From the NCBI GenBank assembly GCA_023392615.1, contig JAEVYT010000017.1, forward strand, positions 62,001 to 126,000: a stretch of DNA of 64,000 nt, in the 5' to 3' direction. The notes under the pieces are model-generated. The model made no database searches, was not told where the DNA came from, and was given only the letters and a program-made list of their open reading frames with translations. This document shows, piece after piece, positions 16,509 through 25,935 of the stretch (its first letter is position 1; each line of letters opens with the position of its first letter). The translations under genes were made by a program, and so were the position numbers. The DNA comes from Bacillota bacterium. Lineage in GTDB: Bacteria > Bacillota > Clostridia > Lachnospirales > Lachnospiraceae.

Positions 16509-18272
16509 ATGAAATCGTTTATTAAAAAGCTTCAAAATAAAATCGACCAGCTGAACTGGAGTGAGATATGGCAAGAGATCAAGTGGATGTTTCGATACAT
16601 CAAAAAATATAAGCTGGCGTTAATTTACTACATAGGGATGGGAGTGCTAGGGACTGTAATCGGTCTATCCAGTAGCGTTGCATCCAAATATTTGATCGAT
16701 GCGGTAACGGGTCACGAAACATCAAATTTAGAATTCATTATTATTTTTATTAGTTTTACTGCTTTAGGTGGAATTGCAATAGGGGCAGCGACAAACAGAA
16801 TAACAACAAAGATAAACCTGAGAATTAATAATGAAATCCAGGAAGATATCTATAATCAGATATTAATGGTGGATTGGGAGGCCTTATCCGGATTTCATAG
16901 CGGAGATTTGTTAAACCGTCTAAATGGTGATACAAAAACGGTAGCAGATAGTGTAATTGGGTGGCTTCCAACATTAATTACCAACTTAATACAATTTGCC
17001 GGAACCTTAGCAATCATATTGTATTATGATGTGACGATGGCCGTGATTGCCTTATTAAGTGCTCCGGTAACCTTATTAATGTCAAGAATATTAGTAGGGC
17101 GAATGAGGAGCTATAACAAAAAAATGAGGCAGGTCAGCAGCGAGATGATGGCATTCAATGAGGAATCGTTTCAAAATGTCCTTACAATAAAGTCATTTGA
17201 TCTGGTGGGTTTTTTTGTAGAAAGACTAAGGAATATTCAAAAACATTATACAAAAACTGCATTAGATTATAATAAATTCTCGATATATACATCAAGCTTC
17301 ATGTCAATTATAGGAATCATAATAGCGTATGCTACCTTGGGTTGGGGGGTGTTTCGACTGTGGAGCGGGAGTATTACATATGGAACCATGACTTTATTTT
17401 TACAGTTATCAGGAAGCTTATCAACAGGCTTTTCATCATTGGTCGGTATGATTCCGTCAGCACTTGGAGCTGCGACTTCGGCTGGGCGAATTATGGAGAT
17501 TGTAAATCTTCATAAAGAAAAGGCTACGGATGGTGATTTAGTGAAGATGATTGAAGAAAACTCAGTAAGCGATGGTCTCACCGTTCAAATATCACATGCG
17601 GATATCAACTATGCTGGGAAGGATAGCATCCTTAGAAATGTGAATATTAGGGTGAAACCAAAACAGATCGTTGCAATTGTAGGCCCTTCGGGTGAAGGAA
17701 AGACAACGTTGATACGTGTATTGTTGGGATTGTTAAAAACCACGTCAGGAGATGCTACAATTATTGACTCAAATGGGTTGGAAACGGGGATATCTATGGC
17801 AACCAGAAAGTTTTTCTCCTATGTACCTCAGGGGAATACCATATTTTCAGGAACAATCGCTTATAACATGCGGATGGTAAAACAGGACGCAACGGATGAG
17901 GAAATTATCTTGGCACTAAAAGCTGCCTGCGCATATGAATTTATAGAAGATTTGCCTGAGGGTATCAATACAGAGATAGGGGAAAAGGGTGGTGGATTTT
18001 CTGAAGGGCAGGCTCAGAGAATCGCTATTGCTAGAGCGCTACTTCGTGGAGCTCCAATTCTCTTACTGGATGAAGCAACTTCTGCCTTAGATATTGAGAC
18101 GGAAAAGAAAGTGCTCGAGAATATTATTGCATATGGAAAAAATCATTCCTGTATCCTTACCACACATCGGGAAAGTGTATTGGTTATGTGTGATAAGATT
18201 TATAAAATTAATGATTCGCAAATAAAAGAATGCGAGGAAGAATACATCACCGATCTGGCATCTAGTTATTAA
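16509..18272 (+). CDS. ABC exporter, fused membrane and ATPase domains
   Basis: ATG 16509 (MKSFIKKLQ) follows TGAGG at usual spacing. The 587-residue half-transporter has a six-helix exporter domain (about 45-330) and an ATPase domain with Walker A GPSGEGKTT, signature variant FSEGQAQR and Walker B ILLLDEATSALD. It lacks the N-terminal C39 peptidase seen in leader-cleaving peptide exporters. Its position directly before the PqqD-like and radical SAM genes makes it the likely exporter of the modified peptide; leader removal would then need another protease, possibly the S26-like protein downstream. Confidence 0.9.
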   Translation: MKSFIKKLQNKIDQLNWSEIWQEIKWMFRYIKKYKLALIYYIGMGVLGTVIGLSSSVASKYLIDAVTGHETSNLEFIIIFISFTALGGIAIGAATNRITTKINLRINNEIQEDIYNQILMVDWEALSGFHSGDLLNRLNGDTKTVADSVIGWLPTLITNLIQFAGTLAIILYYDVTMAVIALLSAPVTLLMSRILVGRMRSYNKKMRQVSSEMMAFNEESFQNVLTIKSFDLVGFFVERLRNIQKHYTKTALDYNKFSIYTSSFMSIIGIIIAYATLGWGVFRLWSGSITYGTMTLFLQLSGSLSTGFSSLVGMIPSALGAATSAGRIMEIVNLHKEKATDGDLVKMIEENSVSDGLTVQISHADINYAGKDSILRNVNIRVKPKQIVAIVGPSGEGKTTLIRVLLGLLKTTSGDATIIDSNGLETGISMATRKFFSYVPQGNTIFSGTIAYNMRMVKQDATDEEIILALKAACAYEFIEDLPEGINTEIGEKGGGFSEGQAQRIAIARALLRGAPILLLDEATSALDIETEKKVLENIIAYGKNHSCILTTHRESVLVMCDKIYKINDSQIKECEEEYITDLASSY

Positions 18273-18318
18273 TATGGGAATGTTAAGTATATAGAAAAGA
18301 GAAATAAAGGAGAGGAAC

Positions 18319-18600
18319 ATGAGGATTAAGGACGGATTTATATTACGAAAGATTGCTGGTAGCGATATGGTGGTCCCGGTAGGGCAAAATATTGCAGATT
18401 TTAACGGAATCATCACTTTAAACGGGACGGCGGCATTTCTTTGGAAAATACTGAAAGAGGGATCGCGACCTTCCATTATGGCAGAACTACTGATGAAATA
18501 CTATGATGTCAACAATGAGATTGCGACTAAGGATACAGAAGAGTTTGTAAATCAATTGAAAGAAGCAAATATACTGGAATATGATGAAGATGAGGTGTAA
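18319..18600 (+). CDS. PqqD-like peptide chaperone
   Basis: The 93-residue protein has the PqqD fold signature: an initial beta strand pair (GFILRKIAGSDMVVPVG), a central GTAAFLWKILKEG helix and a final FVNQLKEANILEY. PqqD-like proteins (RiPP recognition elements) bind the leader of a precursor peptide and present it to a radical SAM enzyme. It ends two bases before the radical SAM gene, the standard pairing. Confidence 0.88.
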   Translation: MRIKDGFILRKIAGSDMVVPVGQNIADFNGIITLNGTAAFLWKILKEGSRPSIMAELLMKYYDVNNEIATKDTEEFVNQLKEANILEYDEDEV

Positions 18601-18602
18601 GG

Positions 18603-19715
18603 GTGAAGGAAGATTACAATGAAAGATACCCGTTAAACGGTACTTTTGAATTGACCGCCAGATGTAACTTAAGCTGTAAAATGTGCTTTATTCGTATTGA
18701 TAACAAACGGATGGCAGAGCTCGGAGGCAGAGAACGAACTGCTGACGAGTGGATTCATATGGCAGAAGAAATCCAGGAAGCAGGAACAGGGGCACTACTT
18801 TTGACCGGTGGTGAGCCATTGCTGAGGCCGGACTTTATAAAGATTTATAAGGCGATAGCGCAAATGGGCTTTATGCTGACGCTTTATACAAATGCAACGC
18901 TTATTACTGATGAGATTATGGAAGTTTTTAAGGAGTATCCGCCACACAGTATTGGAATAACGGTATATGGAGCATCTCCTGAAACATATGAAAAAGTAAC
19001 AGGAAGTGCAAAAGCATATTATAAGATGTTGGAGGGAGTTGATAAGTTAAAGCAGTTACCATCAGCCATCACAATCCGTACTACAATTATTAAAGATAAT
19101 TTGGACGATTTTAATAAAATGAAGGAGTGGGCATCCAGAAAGGGTGATTTTAAAATTTCTAGGATCGTAACAAAGTCAGTAAGGGGCGGAGTGGCAGAAG
19201 TAGAAAAATGTAGGTTATCACCTGAAGAAAGTATGGAGATAATTCGTGAGAGAACAAATGAAATATACATAAAAACCCTTTGTAGTTATCTTAATGACAA
19301 TCTTGATGTGGATTTGATTCAGCAATCTAGTGCTGAATGTAATATCAATTCAACGAATGAAGCGAGTCAAAAACATAACTATCTTTATGGTTGTGACGCA
19401 GGAATTGTCAATTTTACTATAACTTGGGATGGCAAATTAGTAGGTTGCCAGTTACTTAATGATTGTTGGACATATCCATTTGAAGAGGGGTTTGCAACAG
19501 CTTGGGAGAAGTATCCACAGTTAGTAGATATTCCACCTGTTCCAAAAGAGTGCATCAACTGTAAAGTCCCATGTAGTGCATGTCCAGCGAATCGTCTAGC
19601 AGAAACTGGGGCTTTAAATGGAATACCGCAATATCACTGTCAAGAAAGTAAATATGTGAATGAGATGTTTTATAAATTGACAGGAGAAATCGACGAGTTA
19701 ATAAGAAAGGAATGA
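18603..19715 (+). CDS. Radical SAM/SPASM peptide-modifying enzyme
   Basis: The 370-residue enzyme carries the radical SAM cluster motif CNLSCKMC (C21, C25, C28), the GGEP-type motif TGGEPLLRPDF, and a SPASM region from about 264 with GC, GCQ and CINCKVPCSACP for auxiliary iron-sulfur clusters. Such enzymes install thioether, carbon-carbon or epimer modifications on ribosomal peptides. It starts GTG after the PqqD stop, with the ribosome-binding site inside the pqqD end. The neighbouring 104-residue Cys-containing product, 6 bases downstream, is the natural substrate candidate. Confidence 0.92.
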   Translation: MKEDYNERYPLNGTFELTARCNLSCKMCFIRIDNKRMAELGGRERTADEWIHMAEEIQEAGTGALLLTGGEPLLRPDFIKIYKAIAQMGFMLTLYTNATLITDEIMEVFKEYPPHSIGITVYGASPETYEKVTGSAKAYYKMLEGVDKLKQLPSAITIRTTIIKDNLDDFNKMKEWASRKGDFKISRIVTKSVRGGVAEVEKCRLSPEESMEIIRERTNEIYIKTLCSYLNDNLDVDLIQQSSAECNINSTNEASQKHNYLYGCDAGIVNFTITWDGKLVGCQLLNDCWTYPFEEGFATAWEKYPQLVDIPPVPKECINCKVPCSACPANRLAETGALNGIPQYHCQESKYVNEMFYKLTGEIDELIRKE

Positions 19716-19721
19716 AGAATT

Positions 19722-20036
19722 ATGGAAAAATATCAAACACCCGAACTAAAATTTGAAACCGTAACATTTTTTGAAAAAATAGCCTGCACATGCTGGGAAA
19801 GTAAAAAATTTTCATTTGATCTTCCTAATGATGGTAAAAAGGAGAAAACAATAACTATATGTAATAATGATAATCGTTGTGAAAATTTAGCTGATGGAGG
19901 TCTTGTTTTAGCTAAAATTGCATCATATTTAGGACCATGCGAATTTCTTGCGTATTCAAAAAAATATTTAAAGAATACAAATAATACATTTTTTGCTACA
20001 TCAAAAATAGAAGGGTTACAACCACTTAGTCACTAA
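19722..20036 (+). CDS. Candidate precursor peptide of the radical SAM enzyme
   Basis: This 104-residue product has no domain I recognise. Its opening MEKYQTPELKFETV resembles the short leader start MxKYxxPEL often seen in clostridial peptide precursors. Five Cys follow at 22, 24, 47, 53 and 73, with CTCW near residue 22-25 and a Gly pair at 59-60. It starts 6 bases after the radical SAM gene and is followed by kinase, peptidase and nucleotidyltransferase genes. It is long for a RiPP precursor, so only part may be core. It is more AT-rich than the radical SAM gene. Precursor status is inferred from position and composition. Confidence 0.65.
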   Translation: MEKYQTPELKFETVTFFEKIACTCWESKKFSFDLPNDGKKEKTITICNNDNRCENLADGGLVLAKIASYLGPCEFLAYSKKYLKNTNNTFFATSKIEGLQPLSH

Positions 20037-20051
20037 AGGATGGAATTGGTT

Positions 20052-20951
20052 ATGTATATACATATGGAAAATTACATTAATGTTGGGAATTTTATAATTA
20101 AACTAATCGATCAAAATTATGATTTGATGAAAAGAAGTCTACCAGACAGGGCACTGCAATTTTTATATGATGGTAGCTTTGAAGGCAAGACAATCATTGA
20201 TTATAGAGTTTCGTTAAAAGAAAGTATGTTGGAAGAATTTAAAGGAGAACTCATAGCAAACTTTGATAAAAGTCCTAGACCGTATGAAATTCTTGATATC
20301 GGTTCTGGCAAATATTTATGGATTAGGAAAAACTTTAAGAATGATCCTATTTTAGTTTTTTGTATATCTAAAAATTGGAATCGATGGACCTTACTTCTAG
20401 GTAAAAGAGAAGATGCCTTCGAAGAACTTGTATACATATTTTCATATTCTATTCTTAAATATAACAACATTATATTTCATGGAATTGTAATGGAATGGAA
20501 CAATATTGGTGTAATTGTGTGTGCACATTCTGGTGTGGGTAAAACTACTCATACCAGAATGTGGTGTGAGATAGAGAATGCTGAAATTTTAAATGGTGAT
20601 AGAGCTTTATGTGCCAAAGAGGATGATAATTGGTATGCGTATGGAGCGCCATGGTGTGGATCATCAAATGAATGCAAAAATAAAAAAATAAAGCTACAGG
20701 CTATTGTTCTTCTCAAACGAGGGGAAAAAAATGAAATAACTCAAATTTCTCCATTGCAGGGAGCACTAGAGCTTATTCAATTAGCATTTGCGCCAAGTTG
20801 GGATAAAGAAAGAATGAACATGGCGCTTAATGTGATAGACAATTTGACTTTGGAAATTCCAATATATCAATTTAAATGCTTACCGAATCCTGATGCTGTA
20901 ATAACGCTAAAAGAAGAAATTTTAAGATCAATGCCTGTATATAATAAATGA
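20052..20951 (+). CDS. HPr kinase-like (HprK/PEPCK-fold) protein
   Basis: ATG 20052 is preferred to ATG 20040, because AAAGGA lies 11 bases upstream of the former and touches the latter. The 299-residue protein has a P-loop AHSGVGKTTHT near residue 160 and LNGDRALCAKEDD and YGAPWCGSSN beyond it. These match the shortened HprK-like kinases found in peptide clusters, where some phosphorylate a Ser or Thr of the product. No HPr gene is nearby. The N-terminal 150 residues are a variable, possibly substrate-binding, domain. Confidence 0.82.
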   Translation: MYIHMENYINVGNFIIKLIDQNYDLMKRSLPDRALQFLYDGSFEGKTIIDYRVSLKESMLEEFKGELIANFDKSPRPYEILDIGSGKYLWIRKNFKNDPILVFCISKNWNRWTLLLGKREDAFEELVYIFSYSILKYNNIIFHGIVMEWNNIGVIVCAHSGVGKTTHTRMWCEIENAEILNGDRALCAKEDDNWYAYGAPWCGSSNECKNKKIKLQAIVLLKRGEKNEITQISPLQGALELIQLAFAPSWDKERMNMALNVIDNLTLEIPIYQFKCLPNPDAVITLKEEILRSMPVYNK

Positions 20952-20967
20952 CTTATGGGGGAGCATT

Positions 20968-21450
20968 ATGAGTGATAAAATGGAAGTTTCTGCTCGTGAT
21001 ATATTTCCTTATATAAAAGAAACATTGGATAGTGGGCTGAAAGTCAAATTTGTTGTTAGCGGAACTAGTATGTTACCATGGATTAGAGATAATCTAGATT
21101 TGGTTGTAGTATCGCGCGCGCGCAGTGAGGATTTAAAGTTAGGAGATATTGTCCTATATTGTGATGATAGTGACAATTATATACTTCATAGAATATGTAA
21201 AGTTAAACATAACGGATATTACACACTAGGTGATTCCTGCACTTGCTATGATGGATTAGTTCATAATAGTAGAATAATCGGTATTGTAGAGGAAATTATC
21301 AGGGGGAGTCTTATTATTGATTGCAGATCAGTATTTTGGAGGTTCATATTTTTGTTATGGAGATTACTGTTACCTGTTAGAAAGCCTCTATTAAAGCTAT
21401 ATTATAACGCAATCAGAGTAAAAAAATATCTTATAAAGGAACGAGTATGA
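20968..21450 (+). CDS. S24/S26-type signal peptidase-like protein
   Basis: The 160-residue protein contains the catalytic-Ser box VVSGTSMLPWI (about 32-42), then GDIVLY and YILHRI, and finally GDSCTCYDG. The His in LHRI occupies the place of the general base in SipW/archaeal-type signal peptidases, which lack the usual Lys. A hydrophobic segment at about 120-140 probably anchors it. It could cleave the leader of the peptide or a membrane protein of the locus. GGGGGAGC precedes the ATG. Its end overlaps the next gene by 4 bases. Confidence 0.8.
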   Translation: MSDKMEVSARDIFPYIKETLDSGLKVKFVVSGTSMLPWIRDNLDLVVVSRARSEDLKLGDIVLYCDDSDNYILHRICKVKHNGYYTLGDSCTCYDGLVHNSRIIGIVEEIIRGSLIIDCRSVFWRFIFLLWRLLLPVRKPLLKLYYNAIRVKKYLIKERV

Positions 21451-22700
21451 ATAAATCGATAGAACAATTCCTGTGGCTTCTTTCTGTTGCAATGACTACA
21501 AACAATGAGTTGAAAAGTGAAAGTGAATATGATTGGGATGCAGTATATGTTATCGCGGCAAATCATAATGTGATTCCAATGATTTATGAGGCGATTCTAA
21601 AGCTAAAACTAGAGAATGATTTGCCAATTGAATTAATGAATCAATGGAGTAGTATTACACAAAGAATTAATATGAGACAATATTACAATACTACACAATT
21701 CCATTTAGTATATCAAAATATTCTAAGAAAGGGAATTACTGCAATAGTGGTTAAGGGAATAGTCTTAAGAGATTTATACCCAAACCCCTACTACAGAATA
21801 TCCGGAGATGAGGATATATTAATTAAGAGCAGTGATTTTCAGGTTGTAAATGAGGTATTAGAATTATTTGGTTTTAAAACTGATAGTGTAAGAGGATTTA
21901 GTGGTGATTTAAGACAAGAAATTACATATCAGAATAAAATGGGATTTCGAATAGAGATACATACGTACTTATTTGATCAGGATACTGAATTGTATGGTGC
22001 ATTCAATCAATTTTTTCTAAATGTATTTGAAAATCATAGAATACAAGAAATAGACTCCATGACTATTCATACCTTGACACATACGCAGCATCTGTTATTT
22101 TTGACTTTACATTCAGTGAAGCATTTTATTGCCAATGGAATTGGAATTCGACAATTGTGTGACTTTACAATGTATTGTAATAAATATGCTGATGAAATTG
22201 ATTGGATTTGGATTGGGAGAATTGTTGAGGATTTAGGGTATACAGTATATCTATTGAATATTGTTGATATATGTAAGAAATATCTGGGAATGAAGTCTGA
22301 ATCCGTTCAAATACAATACAAAATTGATGCAGTTCATTCTAATGCGCTTGTTATAGATATTATAGAGTCTGGTATATTTGGTAAAAGTACTTTGGAACGA
22401 GAAAAATCAGGCTCGATAACATTACAGGCAATAGCAAATAATAGAAAACAGGCTGGATTTATAAATAACAAATTATATATTTTACAGGTTGTTTTTCCTA
22501 ATCATGAATATATGAGTATGAATTATAGCTATTGTAAACGACATTTGCTTTTGCTACCTGTAGCATGGATACATAGAATAGGTTTTAATATATTATCAAT
22601 AAAATCCAAAAGAAAAATAATACGCAATACAAATCATTCCATAAAAGTAGGAAAAGAAAGGATTAATCTTTTTAAAGAGTATGGATTAATTAAAAATTAA
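21447..22700 (+). CDS. Nucleotidyltransferase family protein (NTP_transf_5-like)
   Basis: The 417-residue protein begins with a helical region. KGIVLRDLYPNPYYRISGDEDILI near 102-126 matches the active-site strand of uncharacterised nucleotidyltransferases (GDxDILI supplies the metal-binding acids). HTHTQHLLFLTLHSVKHF and the acidic DWIWIGRIVEDLG follow. Relatives recur next to HprK-like kinases in Firmicute peptide clusters, where they are proposed to nucleotidylate a peptide or partner. It overlaps the peptidase gene (ATGA), so the kinase-peptidase-transferase group is one translational unit. Confidence 0.8.
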   Translation: MNKSIEQFLWLLSVAMTTNNELKSESEYDWDAVYVIAANHNVIPMIYEAILKLKLENDLPIELMNQWSSITQRINMRQYYNTTQFHLVYQNILRKGITAIVVKGIVLRDLYPNPYYRISGDEDILIKSSDFQVVNEVLELFGFKTDSVRGFSGDLRQEITYQNKMGFRIEIHTYLFDQDTELYGAFNQFFLNVFENHRIQEIDSMTIHTLTHTQHLLFLTLHSVKHFIANGIGIRQLCDFTMYCNKYADEIDWIWIGRIVEDLGYTVYLLNIVDICKKYLGMKSESVQIQYKIDAVHSNALVIDIIESGIFGKSTLEREKSGSITLQAIANNRKQAGFINNKLYILQVVFPNHEYMSMNYSYCKRHLLLLPVAWIHRIGFNILSIKSKRKIIRNTNHSIKVGKERINLFKEYGLIKN

Positions 22701-22738
22701 AAATTGTATGCAATTCATAAAAAGGCAGGGCAATAGAT

Positions 22739-23500
22739 ATGATTGATATACATGCACATATCCTACCGGGTATTGATGATGGAGCGAATTCATTTGAAAC
22801 ATCATTACGAATGGCCAAAATGGCAGTAGATTGTGGTGTAGATAGAATGATAGTAACACCTCATTGTAATGTAGAGGATTTATATGAAAATTATTATAGT
22901 GATGAACAAACAAAGTTGTTAAATGACCTAGAGAATAGGTTAAAGGAGAAACATATCAATTTAAAGTTGGCACCCGGAATGGAAGTTTATGCAACAGAGG
23001 ATGTTCCGGAATTAATACATCAAGGGAAATTAATTACACTGAATCATTCCAGATACCTATTGATTGAATTTAACTTTCACGAAGATGGAGTTTTAATCGA
23101 TTACTTGTTAAAAGAGATATCAAGACAGGGTTTACATCCAATAGTTGCTCATCCGGAGCGTTATCCCTATGTTCAAAATAATCCATCCCTTGTTTTAGAG
23201 TGGATTTATCAGGGATGCTCTTTACAAGTTAACAAAGGAAGCATACTAGGTGGCTTTGGTCAGAAAGCATATAGTACGTCACATTATCTATTAAATCAAC
23301 ACTTGGTTGCAGTGGTGGCAAGTGATGCGCATGGAGTTGACAGGCGTACGACTTATCTGTCCGATGCATATCGTTATATTGCGTTTCAATATTCAGAGGA
23401 GTATGCAGATATGCTTTTAAATGAAAACCCTTCCAGGATTTTGGAGGATAGAGGATTGATTAATCAAAGACCAATCAGTGGCAGGTTAAGATACATCTAA
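22739..23500 (+). CDS. PHP-type tyrosine-protein phosphatase (CpsB/YwqE-like)
   Basis: The 253-residue metal-dependent phosphatase begins MIDIHAHILPGIDDG, giving the HxH metal motif, and continues with MIVTPHCN, IVAHPERYPYV and VASDAHG, all PHP-domain ligands. CpsB-type enzymes dephosphorylate the Tyr-rich tail of BY-kinases and so tune exopolysaccharide chain length. Two such kinases are encoded 2-4 kb downstream, completing the regulatory set. Confidence 0.93.
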   Translation: MIDIHAHILPGIDDGANSFETSLRMAKMAVDCGVDRMIVTPHCNVEDLYENYYSDEQTKLLNDLENRLKEKHINLKLAPGMEVYATEDVPELIHQGKLITLNHSRYLLIEFNFHEDGVLIDYLLKEISRQGLHPIVAHPERYPYVQNNPSLVLEWIYQGCSLQVNKGSILGGFGQKAYSTSHYLLNQHLVAVVASDAHGVDRRTTYLSDAYRYIAFQYSEEYADMLLNENPSRILEDRGLINQRPISGRLRYI

Positions 23501-23528
23501 TTATTATAAGCAGAAGAAGGAGTCTGTT

Positions 23529-24398
23529 ATGAAGATACTAAGAATAACAAGTGTGATATTATTTGCATTGTCAATGTTGGTATTTGCGGGATTTAAGGGT
23601 TATCAGATGAAAACACAAGATAACGATGTTCCGGTAATACAATGTGATAGTGATAGTATTACATTAAGCACAAAGGCATCAACGAAAGATATGCTTGAGG
23701 GAGTTACAGCATACGATAAGAAAGATGGAGATGTAACCCAATCTCTTGTAGTCGAAAGTATATCCAATATGGATTTGGAAGGTTCAAGAACGATTACTTA
23801 TGCGGCCTTTGATTCAGATAAACATGTAGTAAGGCAAACGAGGATATTAAAATACAGTGATTATGAACCTCCTCATTTTAGTTTATCAAAACCTTTGTTA
23901 TTTGAAATTGGAGATATTAATTTATCTGAGAATATGACAGCTCAGGACAAGATCGACGGTGACCTGACTGATAAGATAAAATATATAGCGGATGACAATG
24001 CACTTGTGTTCAAAGAGGGTAAATTCTTAATAGAATTCCAAGTGACTAATAGCGCAGGGCAGACTGCATTTTTACCGGCAAGTGTTGAGTTTTCTTATCC
24101 TAATACTATGCAAAATACATTAGTGGATATACAATTATCAAATTACATTGTATACATAAAAAAGGGATCTAACTTTGATGCGAAAGATTATATCAAATCA
24201 GTTACTGTAAACGGAGAAAAGTATGATTTCACCAAGAAAGAAACCTCTAGTAGCGAGAATACGATCTCCAAGGACGATATTACAGTGAAATCCGATGTGA
24301 ATACCACAAAATTAGGAGTATACAATGTGGACTATACATTGGTGATGAAGGATGGTTTAAGCGGAAATACGAAATTAATAGTAGTTGTAGAAGAATAG
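23529..24398 (+). CDS. Membrane-anchored surface protein with Ig-like repeats
   Basis: The 289-residue protein has an N-terminal signal anchor (about 5-24) and an extracellular part with at least two DUF5011-like Ig modules. These show the repeated motif AYDKKDGDVTQSL near 64 and AQDKIDGDLTDKI near 137. Such modules bind carbohydrate or stiffen surface proteins. A third less clear segment lies at about 195-289. It sits between the phosphatase and BY-kinase genes, suggesting a role at the polymer export site. There is no sortase motif. Confidence 0.75.
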   Translation: MKILRITSVILFALSMLVFAGFKGYQMKTQDNDVPVIQCDSDSITLSTKASTKDMLEGVTAYDKKDGDVTQSLVVESISNMDLEGSRTITYAAFDSDKHVVRQTRILKYSDYEPPHFSLSKPLLFEIGDINLSENMTAQDKIDGDLTDKIKYIADDNALVFKEGKFLIEFQVTNSAGQTAFLPASVEFSYPNTMQNTLVDIQLSNYIVYIKKGSNFDAKDYIKSVTVNGEKYDFTKKETSSSENTISKDDITVKSDVNTTKLGVYNVDYTLVMKDGLSGNTKLIVVVEE

Positions 24399-24407
24399 GA
24401 GAAAAGG

Positions 24408-25838
24408 ATGTCGAATTTAAATCATAATAGCCAGGAAGATGAACTTCAAATTGATTTATTAGATATTGCTCGCAATCTACTAAAGGATTTATGGGTAATT
24501 ATTATATTTGGTCTGACTGTGGCGATGGTAACTTATGTTACTACGAATATTCTTTATAAACCAAAGTATTCAACGAAGGCTACTTTCGTTGTGACTTCAA
24601 AAGGACAAGACGATACATTTCAGAACTTGGAAGCTGCATCTACGGTGGCAACCAGTTTAACAAAGATATTTGATAGTAATGTATTAAAGAAGAAGGTTGC
24701 GAAGGACATTGGTACTGAAAAGGTAGAGGGAAAAATATCAGCGTCCGTGGTTCCGGAAACAGATTTACTAGAGCTATCAGTAAATTCGGAAAAACCGGAT
24801 ATGGCTTATCACATTATATCCTCTATTATGAAGAATTACACTGCTGTCACAGACTCCATGTATGGAAGTGCTATATTAGATCTGATGGAACCGCCAGTAG
24901 TACCTACTAATCCGAGCAATGTTCTTGATAATAAGAAGAATTTTGAGATATCCTTTCTGATTGGGGCTGTAACAATGATGCTGCTCTTATCTGTTCTATC
25001 GATAACTAGGGATAATATAAAAAATGAAAAAGAGGTAACAAAAAAACTGGATACCAAGCTGTTTGGTGTGGTGAATCATGAAATGAAATATAAGACATGG
25101 AGAGCCAGACTTCATAGAAAAAAGAAAAGTATTCTATTATCCAGCCCTACGGTGAGTTTTAGTTTTGCGGAAAGTTTCAAAAAGATGAGAGCAAAGTTTG
25201 AATACAAGGCGTCTCAAAAATCCGATAAAGTATTATTGATTACTAGTGTTATGGAGAATGAAGGAAAATCAACAATAGCTGTAAACATGGCGTTGGCATT
25301 GGCACAAAAATCTGAGTATGTTCTGCTAATTGACGGGGATCTGAGTAAGCCTGCCATATATAAAATAATGCAAAAAAGAGTGGATGAAGAGCATGAAATA
25401 GGAAATTGTATGCTACTAAATACCACGTTTGAGGAGATAGTATCCTTTGATGAGGATCATGGATTATATTTGGCACTGGGCAGTAAAAGATACGGTAATC
25501 CTGCAGATATGTTAACCAAAGAATCCTTTAAGAGTTTTATTGAAGTAGCCAGAAAGGTAATGGATTATATTATAATCGATGCTCCACCATTATCTGTTTC
25601 AGCGGAAGCAGAGATATTAGCGGATCTGGCGGATACTTCATTATTGGTTGTAAGGCAGGGTAAGGCAAGAACCGGATATATCAATGATGCAATTGATGTA
25701 TTAAATAATAGCGGTTCGGAATTACTAGGTTGTGTGTATAATGATGTCCGTAAGCTTTCAATTGGACAAAAAAAAGGCTACGGTGATTCGTACACCTACC
25801 AGAGTTATTATCAAAAAACAGATAAATCAACCGCATAA
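24408..25838 (+). CDS. Wzz-type chain-length regulator fused to a BY-kinase (first copy)
   Basis: The 476-residue protein has membrane helices at about 27-47 and 180-200 flanking an outer Wzz domain with the Pro-rich PPVVPTNPSNV before the second helix. A cytoplasmic BY-kinase domain follows, with Walker A SVMENEGKST near 281-290, Walker A' LLIDGDLSKP and Walker B YIIIDAPP. The tail YGDSYTYQSYYQK is the autophosphorylated Tyr cluster. Fusion of both parts in one chain is the proteobacterial layout; many Firmicutes encode them separately. It controls polymer length and export. Confidence 0.92.
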   Translation: MSNLNHNSQEDELQIDLLDIARNLLKDLWVIIIFGLTVAMVTYVTTNILYKPKYSTKATFVVTSKGQDDTFQNLEAASTVATSLTKIFDSNVLKKKVAKDIGTEKVEGKISASVVPETDLLELSVNSEKPDMAYHIISSIMKNYTAVTDSMYGSAILDLMEPPVVPTNPSNVLDNKKNFEISFLIGAVTMMLLLSVLSITRDNIKNEKEVTKKLDTKLFGVVNHEMKYKTWRARLHRKKKSILLSSPTVSFSFAESFKKMRAKFEYKASQKSDKVLLITSVMENEGKSTIAVNMALALAQKSEYVLLIDGDLSKPAIYKIMQKRVDEEHEIGNCMLLNTTFEEIVSFDEDHGLYLALGSKRYGNPADMLTKESFKSFIEVARKVMDYIIIDAPPLSVSAEAEILADLADTSLLVVRQGKARTGYINDAIDVLNNSGSELLGCVYNDVRKLSIGQKKGYGDSYTYQSYYQKTDKSTA

Positions 25839-25935
25839 CTTGCTTCCGTTTGAAACAAAACAAACGGCAAATCTTAAAGATTAATAGTGTGTATGAAATA
25901 GCATAGCACTAGTCTCATACTCAGAAGCGGAGGTA

